A DNA stretch of 64,000 nucleotides from Micromonospora echinospora (GTDB taxonomy: Bacteria > Actinomycetota > Actinomycetes > Mycobacteriales > Micromonosporaceae), in the NCBI RefSeq assembly GCF_014203425.1, contig NZ_JACHJC010000001.1:1488001-1552000 (forward strand). The letters run 5' to 3'. Of the stretch, positions 7,979 through 17,900 are shown piece by piece. The notes beneath the pieces were generated by a model. It saw only the letters and a program-made list of their open reading frames with translations. It was not told the DNA's origin and made no database searches. Every line of letters begins with the position of its first letter. The first letter of the stretch is position 1. The translations under genes were made by a program, and so were the position numbers.

Positions 7979-8040
7979 AGAGCACTGCTCTTGACAGTCG
8001 ACCCGGTTTGAGTCATGCTCTGTTTCGATAGCGGTGCTCT
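7979..8040. promoter_or_regulatory. Divergent promoter with TGCTCT repeats, probable TetR operator
   Basis: A sigma-70-like promoter for the epimerase gene is visible: TTGACA (7991-7996), 17-nt spacer, CATGCT (8014-8019). A perfect palindrome AGAGCACTGCTCT (7979-7991) abuts the -35 box, and TGCTCT recurs at 8016-8021 and 8035-8040, around and after the -10. A repressor bound there would block the promoter. The adjacent TetR gene is the obvious source. Confidence 0.55.
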
Positions 8041-8077
8041 CGCTTCGGACAACTGCTTCAGAAAAGGTGGACCTGTC

Positions 8078-9013
8078 ATGGCCCTGCATGTGATCGTCGG
8101 CGCCGGCCCCGTCGGCACCGCCACCGCCAACCTGCTCGCCGAGCGCGGCGAGCAGGTGCGGGTGGTCACCCGGCGCGGCACCGGCCCGGAGCACCCGGCG
8201 GTCGAGCGGGTGGCCGCCGACGCCGCCGACGCGAACCGGCTCACCGAGCTGACCAAGGGCGCGGCCGCGCTCTACAACTGCGCCAACCCGGCGTACCACA
8301 GGTGGGCGACGGACTGGCCGCCGCTGGCCGCCGCCCTGCTCACCGCCGCGGAGCGCAGCGGCGCCGTGCTCGCCACGGTCGGCAACCTCTACGGGTACGG
8401 CCCGGTCGACGCCCCGATGACCGAGGCGACCCCGCTCGCCGCCACCGGCGTCAAGGGCCGGGTCCGCAACCGGATGTGGGCCGACGCGCTGGACGCCCAC
8501 CGCGCCGGGCGGGCCCGGGTCACCGAGGTACGCGGCTCCGACTACATCGGGCTCGGCGGCAACTCCCTGCCCATGATGGTGCTGCCCAAGGTGCTCGCCG
8601 GGCAGCGGGTGTTCCTGCCGGTCGACTGGGACGCCCCGCACACGTGGACGTACGTGCCGGACGTCGCCCGTACCCTCGTCACCGCCGCCACCGACCCGCG
8701 CGCCTGGGGACGGGCCTGGCACGTGCCGAGCGCGCCGCCGGTGCCCATGCGGGGCCTGGCCGAGCTGACGGCGGAGCGGGCCGGCGTGGCGGCGCCACGA
8801 CTGGCCCGGATGCCCTACCCGGTGCTCTGGCTGGGCGGCCTGGCCGACCCGTTCGTCCGCGAGATGCGGGAGACCGCGCACCAGTTCGCCGCGCCGTTCG
8901 TGATGGACTCCAGCGCCGCCACCACCACGTTCGGGATCGAGGCGACGCCGCTGGACCGGGTCGTCGACGAGATGGTCTCCGGCCTGCGCGCCCCGGCCCC
9001 CGCCGCCCGTTAG
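8078..9013 (+). CDS. NAD-dependent epimerase/dehydratase family protein
   Basis: A 311-residue extended short-chain dehydrogenase-like protein. The Rossmann dinucleotide motif is VIVGAGPVGTATANLL (residues 6-21), unusually GxGxxG rather than GxxGxxG. The remainder matches atypical SDR reductases: VGNLYGYGP (in place of YxxxK), EVRGSDYIG, TWTYVPDVARTLV. The classical YxxxK is not evident, so catalysis may differ. ATG at 8078 follows AAAAGGTGG. The gene is divergent from a TetR regulator, a layout common for enzymes induced by small molecules; the substrate is unknown. Confidence 0.8.
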   Translation: MALHVIVGAGPVGTATANLLAERGEQVRVVTRRGTGPEHPAVERVAADAADANRLTELTKGAAALYNCANPAYHRWATDWPPLAAALLTAAERSGAVLATVGNLYGYGPVDAPMTEATPLAATGVKGRVRNRMWADALDAHRAGRARVTEVRGSDYIGLGGNSLPMMVLPKVLAGQRVFLPVDWDAPHTWTYVPDVARTLVTAATDPRAWGRAWHVPSAPPVPMRGLAELTAERAGVAAPRLARMPYPVLWLGGLADPFVREMRETAHQFAAPFVMDSSAATTTFGIEATPLDRVVDEMVSGLRAPAPAAR

Positions 9014-9038
9014 GGGCGGGGGCGGGACGCCGCCGGGC

Positions 9039-10070
9039 TCACTCCTGCTCGGCCAGCGGGCGGCCGTCGAAGTCGACGGCCGAGTAGAGGGCGAGCTTCT
9101 CCAGGCGGTGGTACGAGTCGATCACCCGGATCGTGCCGCTCTTGGAGCGCATCACGATCGACTGGGTGTACGCGCCACCCGAGCGGTAGCGCACGCCACG
9201 CAGCAGGTCGCCGGACGTGACGCCGGTGGCCACGAAGAAGCAGTTGTCGCCGGTGACCAGGTCGTCGGTGAACAGCACCCGGTCCAGGTCGTGCCCGGCG
9301 TCCAGCGCCTTGCGGCGCTCGTCGGAGTCCTTCGGCCAGAGCTTGGCCTGCATCATGCCGCCCATGCACTTCAGCGCGCACGCGGCGGTGATGCCCTCCG
9401 GGGTGCCGCCGATGCCCATCAGCACATCCACGTCCGACTCGCCGCGGGCCGCAGCGATGGCCCCGGCGATGTCGCCGTCGGAGATGAACCGGATCCCGGC
9501 CCCGGTACGCCGGATCTGCTTGACCAGGTCGTCGTGGCGCGACCGGTCCAGCACGCACACTGTCACCTCGGCGGTGTCGGTGCCCTTGACCTTGGCGATC
9601 CGGCGGATGTTCTCGGCCACGCCGGCGTTGATGTCCACCACGTCGGCGTACATCGGGCCGACTGCGAGCTTCTCCATGTAGAAGACGGCGCTCGGGTCGA
9701 ACATCGCGCCGCGCTCGGCCACCGCGAGCACGGCGAGCGCGTTCGGCATGCCCTTGCTCATCAACGTTGTGCCGTCGATCGGGTCGACCGCCACGTCAAC
9801 CTCGGCACCGGTCCCGTCGCCGACCTCCTCGCCGTTGAACAGCATCGGAGCGTTGTCCTTCTCGCCCTCGCCGATCACCACGACGCCGCGCATCGGGATG
9901 GAGTTGATCAGCTTGCGCATGGCGTCGACCGCTGCGCCGTCGCCGCCCTCCTTGTCGCCCCGGCCGACCCAGCGGCCGGCGGCCATCGCCGCGGCCTCGG
10001 TCACCCGTACCAGATCGAGGGCGAGGTTGCGGTCGAGATCCTGGGGCGTCCGCGTCCTGGTGGTTGTCAT
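9039..10070 (-). CDS. glpX: Fructose-1,6-bisphosphatase class II
   Basis: A 343-residue gluconeogenic enzyme that hydrolyses fructose 1,6-bisphosphate to fructose 6-phosphate. Class II signatures are clear: [11 protein letters not shown] (66-75), the metal-binding AVDPIDGTT (94-102) and [20 protein letters not shown] in the C-terminal half. GlpX is the usual or only FBPase in many actinobacteria. The ATG at 10070 is preceded on the minus strand by GAGGAGGCC. It is divergent from the DUF4245 gene, a pairing seen in many actinobacteria. Confidence 0.96.
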   Translation of the reverse strand: MTTTRTRTPQDLDRNLALDLVRVTEAAAMAAGRWVGRGDKEGGDGAAVDAMRKLINSIPMRGVVVIGEGEKDNAPMLFNGEEVGDGTGAEVDVAVDPIDGTTLMSKGMPNALAVLAVAERGAMFDPSAVFYMEKLAVGPMYADVVDINAGVAENIRRIAKVKGTDTAEVTVCVLDRSRHDDLVKQIRRTGAGIRFISDGDIAGAIAAARGESDVDVLMGIGGTPEGITAACALKCMGGMMQAKLWPKDSDERRKALDAGHDLDRVLFTDDLVTGDNCFFVATGVTSGDLLRGVRYRSGGAYTQSIVMRSKSGTIRVIDSYHRLEKLALYSAVDFDGRPLAEQE

Positions 10071-10217
10071 GGCGGCCTCCTCGCGACGTTGCGGGGTGGG
10101 ACCGGCGGTCGTCGCCGCCGGTTTTGTCGCTGATCCTCACACGATCTCAGGTTCGCGGTCCCGGCGGGGCAGAGGAGGCCAGGATCACGCCACCCGGAGG
10201 GCTGCGACAATGGCCCT

Positions 10218-10907
10218 GTGGAAGCCGCACAGCCTGCCGACCGCGCACCGACCGACGCCACCCCGCCGCAGGGCCAGCCGCCGGTCCGGCCGGGCGGCGG
10301 CCCGACCCCGCCCGAGGGGCAGCCCGCGCTCGTCGCGGAGCAGGGCGAACCGGCCGCCGCGGGGGACACGCCCGCGCCGCCCGCCGGCAAGGAGAAGGCC
10401 CGCTCCGAGCGGTCGCCGAAGGACATGGCGCTGTCCCTGCTGATCCTGCTGGTCCCGATCGCGCTGCTGCTCGCCTTCTACCGCGGCTTCCTCGGCGGCG
10501 ACTCGCCGGTCACCGTCGACCCGGCGCCCGCGCTGGAGCAGGCCCGCTCCGCGAACGTCTTCCCGGTCAGCGAGCCGACCGGGCTGGGCGACGACTGGCG
10601 TACGGTAAACGCCCGCTTCCGGACCGAGGCCGACGGCTCGACGCTGCGGATCGGGTACGTGACCCCGGAGGGCCGGGGCGCGCAGCTCGTGGAGAGCAAC
10701 GTGCCGGCGGAGAAGCTGCTCCCGGCCGAGCTGAGCGAGGGCCGGCCGCAGGGGGCGGCCGACCTGCCCGACGGGATGAGCTGGCAGCGCTACACCGCCC
10801 GCGGCAACGAGCAGGCGCTCGTCCTGCTGGAGCCGAACCGCACCGTGATCGTGGTCGGCGACGCCGGGGAGACGGAGCTGCGCAAACTCGCCGCGTCGCT
10901 GCGCTGA
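10218..10907 (+). CDS. DUF4245 single-pass membrane protein
   Basis: A 229-residue protein with a 65-residue Pro/Gly/Ala-rich cytoplasmic N-terminus, one transmembrane helix (about residues 70-88, MALSLLILLVPIALLLAF) and an extracytoplasmic domain with DWRTVNARF, LRIGYVTPEG and LVLLEPNRTVIVVGDAGETELRKLAASL. This matches the DUF4245 family commonly encoded beside glpX in actinobacteria; function is unknown. GTG at 10218 lacks a Shine-Dalgarno; GACAAT ends 6 nt upstream, consistent with a leaderless start. Confidence 0.85.
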   Translation: MEAAQPADRAPTDATPPQGQPPVRPGGGPTPPEGQPALVAEQGEPAAAGDTPAPPAGKEKARSERSPKDMALSLLILLVPIALLLAFYRGFLGGDSPVTVDPAPALEQARSANVFPVSEPTGLGDDWRTVNARFRTEADGSTLRIGYVTPEGRGAQLVESNVPAEKLLPAELSEGRPQGAADLPDGMSWQRYTARGNEQALVLLEPNRTVIVVGDAGETELRKLAASLR

Positions 10908-10999
10908 CGTCCTCCCTCCGGGTGACGCGGGATTGCGGAACCCCGCTTCCGGGAACAGAAGGGACATCGAGCCCGGACGACCCACCTGGAGAGGTTGAC

Positions 11000-11839
11000 G
11001 TGAAGATACGACGCTTCAGCGCCACCGCGTTCGCCGCGGCGCTGCTCATTCCCGGCCTGGCGGCCTGCAACGGCGACGGGACGACCGCCGGCGCCTCCGC
11101 GACCCCGAGCGCCTCCGGCAGCGTCGCACCGAGCGCCACGGCGTCCAGCAGCGCGGCCAAGCAGGCCCTGCTCGACTCCACGAACGCGATCCGCGAGGGC
11201 AACTTCAAGTTCACCATGACCGGCGCGGGCTCCACCGCCGAAGGTCAGGTGCACGAGCCGAGCCAGAGCGCCGACATGCGGATGACCATCGGCGACCCGT
11301 CGTCGGACCTGATGATGAAGCTGGACCTGATCCACGCCAAGCCGGACAGCTGGGTCAAGCTGGAACTCGGCGGCACGGCGGCGACCCAGATCCCCGGCGT
11401 GAAGAACCTCAACACCGGCAAGTACCACCACCTCGACCAGAACCGGGTCAAGGGCAACCGGGCGCTGGGCTTCGACTTCGAGAAGCTCGACCCGGCCGGC
11501 AGCGCCGTGCTCACCCAGGGCATCACCGAGGTGCGGCAGACCGGCGAGGGCGCGTACGAGGGCACCGTCGACGTGTCGAAGGCCGCCGAGGCGGGCTCGC
11601 TCGACCCGGCCGTGATCACCGCGCTCGGCGCGCAGGCCCAGTCGGTGCCGTTCACCGCCAAGGTCGACACGCAGGGCCGGCTCAGCGAGATGGTGCTCAA
11701 GATCCCGGCGGCCGGGCAGAACGCCGCGCAGGACCTGAAGATCACCTACACCGACTACGGCAACGCGGCGGCGGCCCAGAAGCCCCCGGCCGACCAGGTC
11801 GTCGAGGCGCCCGCCGAGCTCTACAACCTGTTCAACTGA
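11000..11839 (+). CDS. LppX/LprAFG-like lipoprotein
   Basis: A 279-residue secreted lipoprotein. A signal peptide (KIRRFSATAFAAALLIPGL) ends in the lipobox LAAC, followed by a Ser/Thr/Ala linker and a domain of about 230 residues with NFKFTMTGAG, PDSWVKLELGG, YEGTVDVSKA and FTAKVDTQGRLSEMVLKIP. This pattern fits the LppX/LprG family of lipid-carrier-like lipoproteins, which have a half-barrel with a hydrophobic pocket. Cargo is unknown. GTG at 11000 follows GGAGAGG. The gene is monocistronic and ends at a shared bidirectional hairpin. Confidence 0.82.
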   Translation: MKIRRFSATAFAAALLIPGLAACNGDGTTAGASATPSASGSVAPSATASSSAAKQALLDSTNAIREGNFKFTMTGAGSTAEGQVHEPSQSADMRMTIGDPSSDLMMKLDLIHAKPDSWVKLELGGTAATQIPGVKNLNTGKYHHLDQNRVKGNRALGFDFEKLDPAGSAVLTQGITEVRQTGEGAYEGTVDVSKAAEAGSLDPAVITALGAQAQSVPFTAKVDTQGRLSEMVLKIPAAGQNAAQDLKITYTDYGNAAAAQKPPADQVVEAPAELYNLFN

Positions 11840-11845
11840 AGTCTG

Positions 11846-11879
11846 CGGTGGGGTTCGGCGATCGTGCCGAACCCCACCG
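11846..11879. terminator. Bidirectional hairpin between convergent genes
   Basis: CGGTGGGGTTCGGC (11846-11859) pairs perfectly with GCCGAACCCCACCG (11866-11879) over a 6-nt loop. It lies between the lipoprotein stop (11839) and the xseB stop (11880), so it can serve both strands. Confidence 0.8.
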
Positions 11880-12092
11880 TCAGTCCTCGGCGCGCTGCCG
11901 GGCGGCGTCGATACGGGCGCGCGCGCCGTCCAGCCAGCGCTGGCACACCCCGGCGAGCTGCTCGCCGCGCTCCCAGAGGGCGAGCGACTCCTCCAGCGAG
12001 GTGCCGCCGGCCTCCAGCTTCTCCACCACCGAGGCCAGCTCGGCGCGGGCCTGCTCGTAGCTGAGCTGCTCTTCCTTGGTCGTCCCGGTCAT
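11880..12092 (-). CDS. xseB: Exodeoxyribonuclease VII small subunit
   Basis: A 70-residue helical protein. SYEQARAELASVVEKLEAG, TSLEESLALWERGEQLAG and CQRWLDGARARI are the family's conserved helices. It binds the large subunit to make exonuclease VII, which degrades single-stranded DNA in both directions to oligonucleotides. ATG at 12092 follows AGAGACG. It lies 13 bp after xseA on the same strand, the usual order and an obvious operon. Confidence 0.96.
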   Translation of the reverse strand: MTGTTKEEQLSYEQARAELASVVEKLEAGGTSLEESLALWERGEQLAGVCQRWLDGARARIDAARQRAED

Positions 12093-12105
12093 CGTCTCTC
12101 TTCCC

Positions 12106-13398
12106 TCAGCCGTCGACGGTGGCGGTCAGCTCGCCCTCGGCGAGGCGTACCCGCAGTGAACCGCCCTTTGCCACCTCGGAAGCCGCGCGGACGACGTGGC
12201 CGTCGGCGCGCTGCACGATCGCGTAGCCGCGCTCCAGCGTCGCCGCCGGGGACAGCGCGCGCAGCCGGGCCAGCGTGTGCCGCAGGTCGTCGGTGGCACC
12301 CCGCAGCCGGTGCTCCAGGGACCGGCCGGCGCGGTCGCGCAGCGCGGACACCTCCACGGCCCGCTGCTCGACCATCACCTGCGGGCGGGCCAGCACCGGG
12401 CGGGAGCGCAGCAGGTCGATCCGGTGCTGCTCCCGGTCGACCAGGTGACGAACGGCGCGTTCCAGCCGGGACCGGGCCTGACCGATCAGCCGGACCTCCT
12501 CGGTCAGGTCCGGCACGATGCGCTTGGCCGCGTCGGTGGGGGTGGAGGCGCGCACGTCGGCCACGTAGTCGAGCAGCGGCGTGTCGGTCTCGTGGCCGAT
12601 CGCGCTGACCACCGGCGTGCGGCAGGCGAAGACCGCCCGGCACAACGTCTCGTCGGAGAAGGGCAGCAGATCCTCGATGCCACCGCCGCCCCGGGCGATG
12701 ACGATCACGTCGACCGCCGGATCGGCGTCGAGCACCTTGAGCGCGCCGACGATGTCCGGCACCGCGCTCGGCCCCTGCACCGCCACGTTGATCGTGCGGA
12801 AGTCGACAGCGGGCCACCGGCGACGGGCGTTCGTCAGCACGTCCCGCTCGGCCGCCGAGGCACGGCCGGTGATCAGGCCGACCCGGCCCGGCAGGAACGG
12901 CAGCCGCCGCTTGCGGGCCCGGTCGAACAGGCCCTCGGCGGCGAGCAGCTTCTTGAGCTTCTCCAGCCGGGCCAGCAGCTCACCGAGGCCGACCTGGCGG
13001 ATCTCGTCGGCGCGCAGGCTGAGCGTGCCCCGCGCGGCGTAGAACTCGGGCTTGGCGTGCAGCACCACCCGGGCGCCCTCGCGCAGCTCCGGCGCGCCCG
13101 CGTCCAGCACGTCGCGGTTCGTGGTGACTGTGAGGCTGAGATCGGCCGACGGGTCGCGCAGCGTGAGGAAGACGGTGCTCGCGCCCGGGCGGCGGCTGAT
13201 CTGCGCCACCTGGCCGTCGACCCACACCCAGCCCAGGCGGGCGATCCAGGCGCCGACCTTCTGGCTGACCACCCGGACCGGCCACGGCTCCTCGGGCGTG
13301 CTGCGCCCGTCCGGCGTGCTCTGCCCGTCCGGCGTGCTCTGCCCGTCCGGCCTGCTCTGCCCGTCCGGCCTGCTCCGCCCGTCCTCTCCCGCGCTCAC
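12106..13398 (-). CDS. xseA: Exodeoxyribonuclease VII large subunit
   Basis: A 430-residue subunit of exonuclease VII. After a repetitive N-terminus come the OB-fold DNA-binding domain ([24 protein letters not shown]), the catalytic core ([61 protein letters not shown]) and coiled-coil C-terminus. The first about 36 residues are five copies of a six-residue unit (DG(Q/R)S(T/R)P) encoded by an 18-bp tandem repeat; this is unlike the family and probably non-essential. The GTG at 13398 sits 6 nt after TAGGGT on the minus strand, a leaderless geometry. It is divergent from ispH across 87 bp. Confidence 0.95.
   Translation of the reverse strand: MSAGEDGRSRPDGQSRPDGQSTPDGQSTPDGRSTPEEPWPVRVVSQKVGAWIARLGWVWVDGQVAQISRRPGASTVFLTLRDPSADLSLTVTTNRDVLDAGAPELREGARVVLHAKPEFYAARGTLSLRADEIRQVGLGELLARLEKLKKLLAAEGLFDRARKRRLPFLPGRVGLITGRASAAERDVLTNARRRWPAVDFRTINVAVQGPSAVPDIVGALKVLDADPAVDVIVIARGGGGIEDLLPFSDETLCRAVFACRTPVVSAIGHETDTPLLDYVADVRASTPTDAAKRIVPDLTEEVRLIGQARSRLERAVRHLVDREQHRIDLLRSRPVLARPQVMVEQRAVEVSALRDRAGRSLEHRLRGATDDLRHTLARLRALSPAATLERGYAIVQRADGHVVRAASEVAKGGSLRVRLAEGELTATVDG
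13295..13384. repeat. 18-bp tandem repeat, five units, in the xseA 5' coding end
   Basis: Five adjacent units (13295, 13313, 13331, 13349, 13367) of GGCGTGCTCTGCCCGTCC with one to two substitutions each. The unit is a multiple of three, so copy-number change adds or removes six residues without frameshift. It encodes repeats of DG(Q/R)S(T/R)P at the XseA N-terminus. Confidence 0.95.
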
Positions 13399-13485
13399 CA
13401 GCCCACCCTACGGCCCGGGCCCGACAGCGCCCGCGCGCGCCTCGCGGCCGCTGCCGCGCGGGAGAGCGGCACGTACGATGGGCGG

Positions 13486-14475
13486 GTGACTGACGCTGAG
13501 ACGACTCCCCGGACCGGCAAGCGCGTGCTCCTGGCCAACCCCCGCGGCTACTGCGCGGGCGTGGACCGGGCGGTGCAGACCGTCGAGGAGGCGCTGAAGC
13601 TCTACGGCGCGCCGATCTACGTGCGCAAGCAGATCGTGCACAACAAGCACGTGGTGCGCACGCTGGAGGCCCAGGGCGCGATCTTCGTGGAGGAGAACGA
13701 GGAGGTGCCGGAGGGCGCCACAGTCATCTTCTCCGCCCACGGCGTCGCCCCCGAGGTGTACGAGCAGGCAAAGGAGCGCTCGCTGCGGGCGATCGACGCC
13801 ACCTGCCCGCTGGTCACGAAGGTGCACCACGAGGCCCGGCGGTTCGCCGCACAGGACTACGACATCCTGCTGATCGGCCACGAGGGGCACGAGGAGGTCA
13901 TCGGCACCGCCGGTGAGGCGCCCGCCCACATCCAGCTCGTCGACGGCCCGGACGGCGTCGACAAGGTCACCGTGCGCGACCCGGAGAAGGTGGTCTGGCT
14001 CTCCCAGACCACGCTGTCGGTGGACGAGACGCTGGAGACCGTGGCCCGGCTCAAGAAGCGGCTGCCGCTGCTCCAGTCGCCGCCCAGCGACGACATCTGC
14101 TACGCCACCTCCAACCGCCAGCACGTGGTCAAGGAGATCGCCCCCGAGTGCGACGTGGTGATCGTGGTCGGCTCGCGCAACTCCTCGAACTCCGTCCGGC
14201 TGGTCGAGGTGGCGCTGGACGCCGGTGCCCGCGCCGGACATCTGGTCGACTTCGCCCACGAGATCGACGACGCCTGGCTGGCCGGCGCGAGCACGGTGGG
14301 CGTGACCTCCGGCGCGAGCGTCCCGGACGAACTGGTCCAGCAGGTGCTCGCGCGCCTGGCCGAGCGCGGCTTCGGCGACGTCGAGGAGATCACCACGGCG
14401 GACGAGCGGCTGACGTTCTCGCTGCCGCAGGAACTCAAGCGCGACATGAAGGCCGCCGCCGCGGCGCGCGGCTGA
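13486..14475 (+). CDS. ispH: 4-hydroxy-3-methylbut-2-enyl diphosphate reductase
   Basis: A 329-residue iron-sulfur enzyme, the last step of the MEP isoprenoid pathway: it reduces HMBPP to IPP and DMAPP. The three cluster cysteines are visible: [12 protein letters not shown] (Cys23), [12 protein letters not shown] (Cys107) and [11 protein letters not shown] (Cys205), along with [11 protein letters not shown] and [15 protein letters not shown] at 13486 follows TACGAT (13474-13479) by 6 nt with no Shine-Dalgarno, so a leaderless start is likely. Divergent from xseA, a conserved actinobacterial pairing. Confidence 0.97.
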   Translation: MTDAETTPRTGKRVLLANPRGYCAGVDRAVQTVEEALKLYGAPIYVRKQIVHNKHVVRTLEAQGAIFVEENEEVPEGATVIFSAHGVAPEVYEQAKERSLRAIDATCPLVTKVHHEARRFAAQDYDILLIGHEGHEEVIGTAGEAPAHIQLVDGPDGVDKVTVRDPEKVVWLSQTTLSVDETLETVARLKKRLPLLQSPPSDDICYATSNRQHVVKEIAPECDVVIVVGSRNSSNSVRLVEVALDAGARAGHLVDFAHEIDDAWLAGASTVGVTSGASVPDELVQQVLARLAERGFGDVEEITTADERLTFSLPQELKRDMKAAAAARG

Positions 14476-14513
14476 CCGGGAACGGAACGGCCGTCCGCCG
14501 CGTCCAATCGACC

Positions 14514-14924
14514 ATGAAGACTCCTCGCACGGTGCTCGTCGCACTGCTCGCCGGCCTCGCGCTGACCGCCTGCGCCGCACCCGGCGACGGGTCCGCCGAT
14601 CCCAGCCCGAGCCCGAGTACGACGGGAGCCGCCCCGGTGACCAGCCAGCCCGATCCCGGCACCAGCCCGAGCCGGCCGGACCCCTCCTGGAAGGGCGGCC
14701 CGTCGACGCCGCCGGGTGTCGGCGGCACCGTCATCACCGGCACCGTGCAGGCCGGGGTCGAGCCGAACTGCCTGCTGCTCGACGGCCACCTGCTGGTCGG
14801 CGGCCCCCGCGACGTGCTCAAGGCCGGCGCCCGGGTCGAGGTCACCGGCCGCCCCGAACCGGGCATGATGACCACCTGCCAGCAGGGCACCCCGTTCGTG
14901 GTCGAGTCCGCCCGCCCCGCCTGA
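14514..14924 (+). CDS. Small putative lipoprotein
   Basis: A 136-residue exported lipoprotein. The signal peptide (KTPRTVLVALLAGLALTAC) ends in the lipobox LTAC, followed by a Pro/Ser/Thr linker of about 50 residues and a compact C-terminal domain of about 65 residues (GTVITGTVQAGVEPNCLLLD, ARVEVTGRPEPGMMTTCQQG) with two cysteines that may form a disulfide. The domain looks like a small beta-barrel; I do not recognise the family. ATG at 14514 has only a weak ribosome site. It ends at a strong hairpin shared with the convergent subtilase gene. Confidence 0.7.
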   Translation: MKTPRTVLVALLAGLALTACAAPGDGSADPSPSPSTTGAAPVTSQPDPGTSPSRPDPSWKGGPSTPPGVGGTVITGTVQAGVEPNCLLLDGHLLVGGPRDVLKAGARVEVTGRPEPGMMTTCQQGTPFVVESARPA

Positions 14925-14933
14925 CGACGCGAA

Positions 14934-14968
14934 GGAGCCCCGCCCCCTGCGAGAGGGGACGGGGCTCC
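14934..14968. terminator. Bidirectional hairpin between convergent genes
   Basis: GGAGCCCCG (14934-14942) pairs with CGGGGCTCC (14960-14968), continued inward by a C-rich/G-rich run and outward by ACGACG/CGTCGT. It lies between the stops of the lipoprotein gene and the subtilase gene. Confidence 0.8.
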
Positions 14969-14982
14969 GTCGTGTCAGCGGC

Positions 14983-17900
14983 TCAGTTGACCGCGAGGAC
15001 CTCCACCGAACCGCGGCCGACGACCGCGCCCTCGGTGGTGGTCACGGCCATGTCGCCGTACAGCTCCCGGCCGGCGGTCGGGCTGGACAGGGCGGTCACC
15101 GAACCCGTGAGGGTGGCGGTGGCGCCGTTGGCCAGCGACAGCGGCGTGGACGGCGCGGAGAGCGAGCCCAGCGCCGGGGAGGCGAACGAGTCCCGGTAGT
15201 CGTACGCGGTGCTCGGGTCGCTCATCGAGTAACCGTCGACCACGACGCGGTAGGTGCCCGGGGCCGGGTTGGTCAGCGTGACCGCCTCCTCCGAGTCACC
15301 GTCGGCCGACTGGCCCACCCGGGTGGCGCCCAGGAAGACCGTCAGGTCCAGGTCGGCGCTCAGGTCGGACGGGTTGCCGATCCGCGCGGTGAACGAGGTG
15401 GCGCCCGCCGGCACCTCCACCAGGTACTCCTGGCTCGCGCCCTCGGTGATGCTCGGGCGCTCGGCGCGGACGCTGGCGAGCGGACCGCCGACGCCGGTCA
15501 CCTGGACCGGGCCGAACGTGTTGGTCAGCTTCCAGCTCACCGGAGCCGGCGTACCGGCGGTGACCGACGGGAGCTGCACCACTGCCGGCTCCACCTTCAC
15601 GCCCTGCACGCGGGCCTGCAGCCGGAACAGGTTGTCCAGCGCCGGCGAGGTGCGGCGCGCCTCCACCTCGATCTCCCACACACCCGGGATCGGGTTCTGG
15701 TAGTCCCGTTCCTGCGGCTTGCAGACCGCGGCGTCGGAGAAGTTGGTGTAGCAGGCGGTGCTGGCGGTGCTCTCGACCGGCACGCCGTACGGGTTGATGG
15801 CGATGAAGCGGGTCTGCGAGCCGGTCGCGATGCCGGACAGGTTGACCTGCAGCGCGCCCGCGCCCGGCGGGACGGTCACGAAGTACGACCGGAAGTTGTT
15901 CCGCTCGACCGAGCCCTCGGCCGAGAAGGAGTACGCCGGAGCGGACACCGGGTTCGAGGCGACCACGACGGTGGCGACCTCGAAGTCGACCACGTCGGTG
16001 GCCGGGTCGTCGACGGTCATGATGGCGCCGTGCGCGCCGGCGGTCATCGGCTTGGCCTTCACCTTGACCGTGACCGTCGTGTTCAGCGGCAGCCAGACCA
16101 CCTTGGGGGCGGAGTAGGTGCCGTCGTTGCCGCGGAACGCGACCTCGTGCTTGATGCCCTTGTTCGGGCCGCTGGTCCGGGTCAGCTTCACCTCGTAGTG
16201 GCGGCTCTCCTTGACCTTCTGGCCACCACGGTCGGCGGCGCAGCGGTTGTAGAGGCCGGTGCCGACGTTCGGGTTCGGCACGAACGTGCCGGAGGCCCGG
16301 TCGTAGCGGGTCAGGTTCGGCGACAGCTCGGTGCAGACCGGCGCCTCGGAGGTGTACGTGCGGGTCGGCACGCCCTTGGCGAGCAGGCTCCACGCGCCCG
16401 GCACGTTGAACATGCCGTAGCCCTGCGCGTACGTCGGCACGCCGGCGATCGGCTGGGCCGAGGTGTAGACGGCCCGGCGCAGCGCGGCCGGGGTGACGCC
16501 CTTGCCGGTCGCCTTCGCGGCCGACAGCAGCAGCGCGGCGGCGCCGGTGGCCTGCGGGGCGGCCATCGAGGTGCCGTTCAGCATCTGGTAGCCCGGGGGC
16601 AGCGGGTAGCCCGCCTCCGGCACCGGGTTGCCCGGCTGCCAGGTCGGCGCGGTGGAGATGGCCGAACCGGGAGCGGCGACGTTCGGCTTGAAGCCGCCGT
16701 CCTCACGCGGGCCGCGCGAGGAGAAGTTGAACAGCGCGTTGTCCTTGCGGACCACCGAGCCGTAGTTGGCCAGCCAGGTGTCCTTGCTGACGCTCGCCGC
16801 GACGCTGACCACGTCGGTGGCGACCGACGGGTCGCCGACGGTGTTCAGGCCCGGGCCGGAGTTGCCGGCCGAGATGAACAGCTGCACGCCGTAGGTGTTG
16901 ATCAGGTCGTTGTAGAGGACCGCGCGGGCGTTCGAGCCGTCGTTGAGCGCGGGCAGGCCGCCGATCGACATGTTCACCACGTCGACCTTGCGGTTGATCA
17001 CCAGATCGGCCATGCCGGTGGTGAGCGCCGCCGCGGTGCAGCCGCCACCCCACGAGCAGGCGCGGGCGGAGACCAGCTTGGCGCCCGGGGCGGCGCCGTC
17101 GAAGGCGCTGTTGCCCAGCATGTCGTTGGCGGCGGTGATGCCGGCGACGTGGGTGCCGTGGGTGCTCTCGATGATGCCGATGTTGACGTAGTCGACCAGG
17201 CCGGGGCCGCCGACCGGCGCGGTGTCCACGTTGCGCCGGTACTCGACGACGAACGGGATCTGGTCGCGTACCGCGGTGGCCGGGTTGTCCGTGCCGAAGT
17301 GGCCGACCTGGAACCGCTCCTTGTACGGCCGCATCACCTCGTCGTCGGTGAAGTCGTTGTTCTGGTTCGCGTCGACGCGGACGTCACCGTTGGCCGGGTT
17401 GTAGAGCACGCCCCAGAAGTCGGTGGTGTCGCCGTCGCGGTTGAGGTCGCCGCGCGCGTCGCTGTTCGCGGTGATGTTCTCGCGGAACACGTTGAACCGG
17501 TAGTTGCCGGCCGGCGCGGTCCAGGTGCCCAGCGAGGTGGTGAACGACGGGCCGCTGACGTCGGTCAGCATCGGCCGCCAGGAGGCGTCCTCCAGCGGGT
17601 CGGTCGCGGTGACCCAGTCGACGATCTTGCGCTCGCCGGTGGTGGTCGTCTGCAGCGCCGGCTGGTCCAGGTCCACACCGGAGTCCATGATGCCGATTGT
17701 GACGCCGCGGCCGTCCCACTGCGGGTTCGCGGCCTTGAAGGCCTCCGCGCCTGTCTCGTTCGTCGGCATGTACGGGTTCACCGCACCGGTGTCACCGCCC
17801 GGGCCGGCCAGCGTCTGGGCCTGCGAGGCGGTCTTCGCGCCCTTCGGCGCCGCCTCGGGCGCCGGGTCGGGGAGCTTGATGGTCTCGTCCAGGTCGACCG

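Noticed and set aside
8015..8077. Upstream ATG at 8015 as the epimerase start
   Set aside because: It would put the -10 region inside the gene; ATG at 8078 has a good ribosome site and begins the Rossmann fold.
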